Positions 4,597-7,541 of a stretch of 7,541 bases of DNA are shown here, one piece after another. Origin of the DNA: Patescibacteria group bacterium (GTDB taxonomy: Bacteria > Patescibacteriota > Patescibacteriia > Patescibacteriales > GWC2-42-12); contig JAHITL010000099.1 in the NCBI GenBank assembly GCA_018817545.1, forward strand, positions 1-7,541, read 5' to 3'. Every line of letters begins with the position of its first letter. The first letter of the stretch is position 1. The translations under genes and the position numbers were made by a program. The notes under the pieces are model-generated. The model saw only the letters and a program-made list of their open reading frames with translations. It ran no database searches and was not told the DNA's origin.

Positions 4597-5963
4597 TTTC
4601 ATTATGCAAAAGACGCGGATTTGTATTCCCCTCTTCGGAAATCTACGGTGGATTAGCGGCTATTTATGACTATGGACATTATGGCGCATTATTAAAAAAC
4701 AATATTCGCGATGCTTGGTGGAAACATATGGTCCAATTAAGAAGTGATATTATTGGTTTGGATAGCGCAATTTTTATGCATCCAACCACTTGGATTGCCT
4801 CTGGACATGTGGGAAATTTTATGGATCCACAAATTGATTGTCGTAAATGCAAGAACAGAATGCGCGCCGATCACATTTTAGAAGAACATGGAATTAGCGC
4901 CGACAAACAACCAATTGAATTTATTAATGAACAAATTAATAAATTACGCGAAGAAAAAAAAATAAAATGCCAATTTTGTGGCTCAACTGATTTAACTCAA
5001 GCACGCGTTTTTTCTTTAATGGTAAAATCAAATTTGGGTTCGCCGACAGAAGAATTATCCGAGGAAAATGTTGTTTATCTAAGGCCAGAAACCTGTGGCG
5101 GTATTTATCTTAATTATAAAAATACGGTTGATTCCATGCGTGTTAAATTACCATTTGGTATTGCTCAAATTGGCAAGGCTTTTAGAAATGAAATTGTCGC
5201 CCGCCAATTTATTTTTCGAACTCGCGAATTTGAACAAATGGAAATGCAATATTTTTTGCATCCATCAATAATGAAAGAAAAATATGAAATGTGGAAAGAG
5301 TTGAGATGGAAATGGTATTTAGAATATGGTATTCCAAAAGAAAAGTTAAATTGGTATAAACACGAAAAACTCGCGCACTACGCCTCCGAGGCTTATGACA
5401 TCGAATATAAATTTGAATCATTGGGAGGATTTAAGGAGGTGGAAGGAATTCATGCTCGCGGAGATTGGGATTTATCTCAGCATTCAAAATTTTCTGGCAT
5501 TGATTTAACTTATTTTGATCAAGAAAAAGAAGAAAAATTTATCCCACATATTGCAGAAACATCTGTCGGATTGAATCGTTTATTTTTTATGTTTATTGAT
5601 AATGCTTTTACAGAAGAAAAAATTGACGACGAAACAAGAACGGTTCTTAAATTTAATAAAAATTTGGCGCCAATTAAAATTGCTGTTTTTCCATTATTAA
5701 AAAATAAACCTGAATTAGTGGCTAAAGCTAAAGAAATTTATGATAGTTTAAAAATAAATTATATGTGTGAATTTGATGATAACGGAAACATCGGCAAACG
5801 TTATCGCCGTCAAGATGAAATTGGCACGCCGTATTGTGTTACTGTTGATTTTGATAGTTTAGAAGATAAAAAAGTAACAATAAGAGATCGTGATACAATG
5901 CAACAGGAAAGAGTAGAGATTGAAAAATTAGAAGAATGGATGAAAGATAAATTGGCTTTTTAG
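4566..5963 (+). CDS. glyS: Glycyl-tRNA synthetase, dimeric (class II, alpha2) type
   Basis: Charges tRNA-Gly with glycine in the cytoplasm; essential. This is the eukaryote/archaea-like homodimeric form, called glyS or glyQS, not the alpha/beta glyQ+glyS tetramer. It has 465 residues, full length. The N-terminus, CKRRGFVFPSSEIYGGLAAIYDYG, is the family signature. Two CxxC pairs (C92/C95 and C135/C138) look like a zinc site. RPETCGGIYLNYKN (173-186) is a catalytic loop, usually RPETAQGI. Motif 2 is FRNEIVARQFIFRTREFEQMEMQ (206-228) and motif 3 is ETSVGLNRLFFMF (331-343). The C-terminal anticodon-binding domain starts near 368 (APIKIAVFPLL) and includes GKRYRRQDEIGTPYCVTVD. A second in-frame ATG at 4584 (MEKIVSL) matches many homologues' start and is an alternative; 4566 is kept because the leading codons are conserved in the duplicated copy. 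Nine of 25 Arg codons are CGC, against none of 15 in argS. Confidence 0.96.
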   Translation: MIEQNKMEKIVSLCKRRGFVFPSSEIYGGLAAIYDYGHYGALLKNNIRDAWWKHMVQLRSDIIGLDSAIFMHPTTWIASGHVGNFMDPQIDCRKCKNRMRADHILEEHGISADKQPIEFINEQINKLREEKKIKCQFCGSTDLTQARVFSLMVKSNLGSPTEELSEENVVYLRPETCGGIYLNYKNTVDSMRVKLPFGIAQIGKAFRNEIVARQFIFRTREFEQMEMQYFLHPSIMKEKYEMWKELRWKWYLEYGIPKEKLNWYKHEKLAHYASEAYDIEYKFESLGGFKEVEGIHARGDWDLSQHSKFSGIDLTYFDQEKEEKFIPHIAETSVGLNRLFFMFIDNAFTEEKIDDETRTVLKFNKNLAPIKIAVFPLLKNKPELVAKAKEIYDSLKINYMCEFDDNGNIGKRYRRQDEIGTPYCVTVDFDSLEDKKVTIRDRDTMQQERVEIEKLEEWMKDKLAF

Positions 5964-5975
5964 GTTTTTAGAAAG

Positions 5976-6011
5976 CTGGCTTTGTGCGTTTTAGTTTAGC
6001 CAAGATTTTTT
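5976..6011 (+). terminator. Possible weak terminator after glyS
   Basis: TGGCT (5977-5981) pairs with AGCCA (5998-6002) around a 16-nt loop, followed 3 nt later by six T residues (6006-6011). The stem is only 5 bp, so this is tentative. Its position between glyS and a good promoter supports it. Confidence 0.35.
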
Positions 6012-6016
6012 AAATT

Positions 6017-6067
6017 TATCTGATATTTTGTATTTGACAAATGTATAATATCTGATAAAATGTATTT
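6017..6067. repeat. 19-bp imperfect direct repeat and concentric palindrome at the ATPase promoter
   Basis: TATCTGATATTTTGTATTT (6017-6035) and TATCTGATAAAATGTATTT (6049-6067) match at 16 of 19 positions and start 32 bp apart, about three helical turns. Between and across them, GATATT (6022-6027)/AATATC (6047-6052) and ATTTG (6032-6036)/CAAAT (6038-6042) form a palindrome with a shared centre at 6037, inside the -35 element. This is the layout expected of operator sites; the regulator is unknown. Confidence 0.6.
6034..6061 (+). promoter_or_regulatory. Strong sigma70-type promoter for the ATPase gene
   Basis: The -35 is TTGACA (6034-6039, full consensus), with a 16-bp spacer and a -10 of TAAAAT (6056-6061) preceded by TG at 6053-6054 (extended -10). 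Predicted start near 6068 with a leader of about 30 nt. A TATAAT at 6044-6049 is too close to the -35 to serve as its -10. Repeats overlap both hexamers, suggesting regulation. Confidence 0.65.
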
Positions 6068-6098
6068 AGAAGTAAAAAAGTTTTAAAATTATCTTTTT

Positions 6099-7307
6099 AT
6101 GAACATTATTCGAGACATTACTCTTAAAGCGCAAAAATATCTTGCGAATCCCGAGATTATGCTTTTTGTTGGTCCAAGACAAGCGGGTAAAACAACTATT
6201 TTGAAGCAACTGCAATTTATTTTAGAAAAAGAAACACAAAATATTTATTTTTTAAATTTAGAAGAGCTTGAATATTTAGAACTTTTAAATCAATCTCCTA
6301 AAAATATTTTTAAAATTTTCAATATAGATTTAAACAAAAAAAACTATATTTTTATTGATGAAATACAATATCTTAAGAATCCTTCAAATTTTTTAAAATA
6401 TTTTTACGATGAATATCAGGGAAAAATAAAGCTTTTAGTCTCAGGATCCTCTGCTTTTTATATTGATAAAAAATTTAAAGATTCTTTGGCGGGTAGAAAA
6501 AAAATCTTTTATGTTTTTACTCTTTCTTTTAAAGAATTTTTACGATTTAAAAATGAGGATATATTGTCTCAAAAAAATTTTCAAAAGCTAAGTCTTAAAG
6601 AAAAGGAAAAAATTTCTTTTTATTATCAAGAATATATTGTTTATGGTGGTTATCCTCGTGTTGTTTTAGCTCCGCTTCAAGAAAAAGAAGATCTTTTGCG
6701 AGAGATCGCTTTTTCTTATATTAAAAAAGATATTTATGAATCTGGAATTAAACAAGAAGAAATATTCTACAGATTATTTAAAATATTGTCTTCACAAATA
6801 GGAAATTTAGTTAATTCATCAGAATTGTCAGGCACACTGGGGGTTTCTAAAATAGCAATTGACAATTATCTTTATGTTATGCAAAAATCTTTTCATATTT
6901 GTCTTTTAAGACCATTTTTTAAAAACATTAGAAAAGAATTAAGCAAAATGCCAAAAATATATTTTTATGATTTAGGTTTAAGAAATTTTTTTATTCGTAA
7001 TTTTAATAGTTTTATTATAAGAGAAGATAAGGGTGGATTATTAGAGAATGCTGTTTTTTGTCAGTTAAAAGAAAAATATGATGAAGAGTTATTAAAATTT
7101 TGGCGAACTATTCAAAAAAATGAAATTGATTTTGTTTGCGATGAAAAAGAGGCTTATGAAGTTAAAGTTAATCCAAAAGAATTTAAAGAAAAAAAGTATC
7201 AAATATTTTTAAAAAATTATAAAAATATTAAATTTTCTATTGTTTCTATTGATAAAAAAGAAGAAAAGATTGGAGAATATAAAATTTTTGATGTTTGGGA
7301 AATTTAA
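6099..7307 (+). CDS. AAA ATPase with DUF4143 C-terminal domain (AAA_14 type)
   Basis: Orphan ATPase of a family common in archaea and Patescibacteria; its cellular role is not established. It has 402 residues, the usual length. N-terminal AAA module: Walker A GPRQAGKTT (25-33, K31), Walker B YIFIDEIQYL (83-92, D87 and E88), sensor-1-like SGSSA (115-119) and the family LAGR (130-133), then SFKEFLRF (143-150) and YGGYPRVVL (182-190). A central winged-helix-like part spans about 220-275 (ELSGTLGVSKIAIDNYL). The C-terminal DUF4143 part has KIYFYDLGLRN (286-296), GGLLENAVFCQL (312-323), FWRTIQKNEIDFV (334-346) and EVKVN (354-358). E316, D344, E354 and K356 match the spacing of a PD-(D/E)XK nuclease-like fold; activity is unproven. 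The ATG at 6099 has a dedicated promoter about 40 bp upstream. It appears to be a single-gene unit under possible local control. Confidence 0.9.
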   Translation: MNIIRDITLKAQKYLANPEIMLFVGPRQAGKTTILKQLQFILEKETQNIYFLNLEELEYLELLNQSPKNIFKIFNIDLNKKNYIFIDEIQYLKNPSNFLKYFYDEYQGKIKLLVSGSSAFYIDKKFKDSLAGRKKIFYVFTLSFKEFLRFKNEDILSQKNFQKLSLKEKEKISFYYQEYIVYGGYPRVVLAPLQEKEDLLREIAFSYIKKDIYESGIKQEEIFYRLFKILSSQIGNLVNSSELSGTLGVSKIAIDNYLYVMQKSFHICLLRPFFKNIRKELSKMPKIYFYDLGLRNFFIRNFNSFIIREDKGGLLENAVFCQLKEKYDEELLKFWRTIQKNEIDFVCDEKEAYEVKVNPKEFKEKKYQIFLKNYKNIKFSIVSIDKKEEKIGEYKIFDVWEI

Positions 7308-7355
7308 ATTAGTTTTTTTATTTTGTAAAAAATAAAAATTAAATGATTAAACAAT

Positions 7356-7541
7356 ATGTCAGTTTTAATAAATTTCAAAATTTGTGATAATTCTAAGGAT
7401 TGCAACGGGATAAAGGTTTGTCCTGTTGGTGCAATTTTTTGGGATGAAAAAAGAAAAACAGTGGCTGTTAATAATAAAAAATGCATTAGTTGTGGGATGT
7501 GTGAAAAGTCTTGTCTTATTGGTGCAATAAGAGTTGCTAAA
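7356..7541 (+). CDS. Iron-sulfur (ferredoxin-like) protein, 3'-truncated by window end
   Basis: ATG at 7356 opens 62 codons that run off the window. Seven cysteines are visible: C10, C16 and C22 in ICDNSKDCNGIKVCPVGAI, and C43, C46, C49 and C53 in CISCGMCEKSCLIGAI. The second half is a standard CxxCxxCxxxC cluster motif. The first is a variant (Cx5Cx5CP) with one cysteine fewer than a canonical 2[4Fe-4S] ferredoxin. Likely role: electron transfer, or the Fe-S domain of a larger redox protein continuing past the window; the partner is unknown. An ATG at 7343 is in another frame and soon stops. No Shine-Dalgarno. It follows the ATPase by 48 bp with no clear terminator, so cotranscription is possible. 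Confidence 0.85.
   Translation, partial: MSVLINFKICDNSKDCNGIKVCPVGAIFWDEKRKTVAVNNKKCISCGMCEKSCLIGAIRVAK

Noticed and set aside
5209..5421. 70-codon minus-strand open frame
   Set aside because: It lies entirely inside glyS over conserved motif 2 sequence and has no recognisable domain.
608..7307. UGA recoding to glycine, as in some Patescibacteria lineages
   Set aside because: All seven visible gene ends use TAA or TAG, which raised the idea, but full-length synthetases are read with no in-frame TGA, so recoding is not supported here.
7315..7338. TTTTTATTTT/AAAATAAAAA hairpin after the ATPase gene as a terminator
   Set aside because: An all-A/T stem in very AT-rich DNA with no T-tract after it; it could occur by composition alone.
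7304..7486. 60-codon minus-strand open frame
   Set aside because: It lies antisense to the iron-sulfur protein, whose cysteine motifs clearly show the + strand frame.
1..7541. CRISPR array, tRNA or rRNA genes
   Set aside because: No regularly spaced repeats with unique spacers and no cloverleaf or conserved rRNA sequence were seen on either strand by eye.

Overview
The window is a very AT-rich bacterial segment with compact genes, all on the + strand. Six complete genes and two edge-truncated genes are visible. Every complete gene stops at TAA or TAG, and none has a convincing Shine-Dalgarno sequence. The composition, a secreted protein ending in a 'YCSWIENGEWVKVKGKC' type tail, and short A/T-rich heptad repeats between and inside genes suggest an uncultivated Patescibacteria (Candidate Phyla Radiation) genome. 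That assignment is inference; no marker in the window proves it.

Layout, left to right. Positions 1-389 hold the C-terminal part of a probable cell-surface or fibre-like protein, followed by a strong hairpin terminator (421-460). A promoter with an extended -10 (503-530) then drives argS (arginyl-tRNA synthetase, 608-2380). Next is a DedA-family membrane protein (2457-3080), probably cotranscribed with argS. From about 3190 to 4493 lies a two-gene type IV toxin-antitoxin-like module: an AbiEii-type nucleotidyltransferase overlapping an AbiEi-type winged-helix antitoxin. It has its own promoter embedded in two interleaved perfect inverted repeats. glyS (dimeric-type glycyl-tRNA synthetase, 4566-5963) follows. 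After a possible weak terminator, a second extended -10 promoter overlapped by direct and inverted repeats precedes an orphan AAA ATPase of the AAA_14/DUF4143 type (6099-7307). The window ends inside a small iron-sulfur (ferredoxin-like) protein starting at 7356.

The most notable structure is that the toxin-antitoxin module sits between two copies of the glyS leader plus the first codons of glyS. The left copy (about 3103-3189) carries a truncated 14-codon glyS start; the right copy (about 4494-4596) runs into intact glyS. This looks like a cassette that entered at the start of an essential tRNA synthetase gene and rebuilt that gene by duplicating about 85-100 bp. Transcripts reaching glyS must now cross the toxin-antitoxin genes or start within the right repeat, so glyS expression may be tied to the module.

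A second theme is a family of 7-bp-period repeats (AAGTYKA/AAAATTG-like) found in three places: inside the argS coding sequence in a linker, just before dedA, and across the dedA stop codon.
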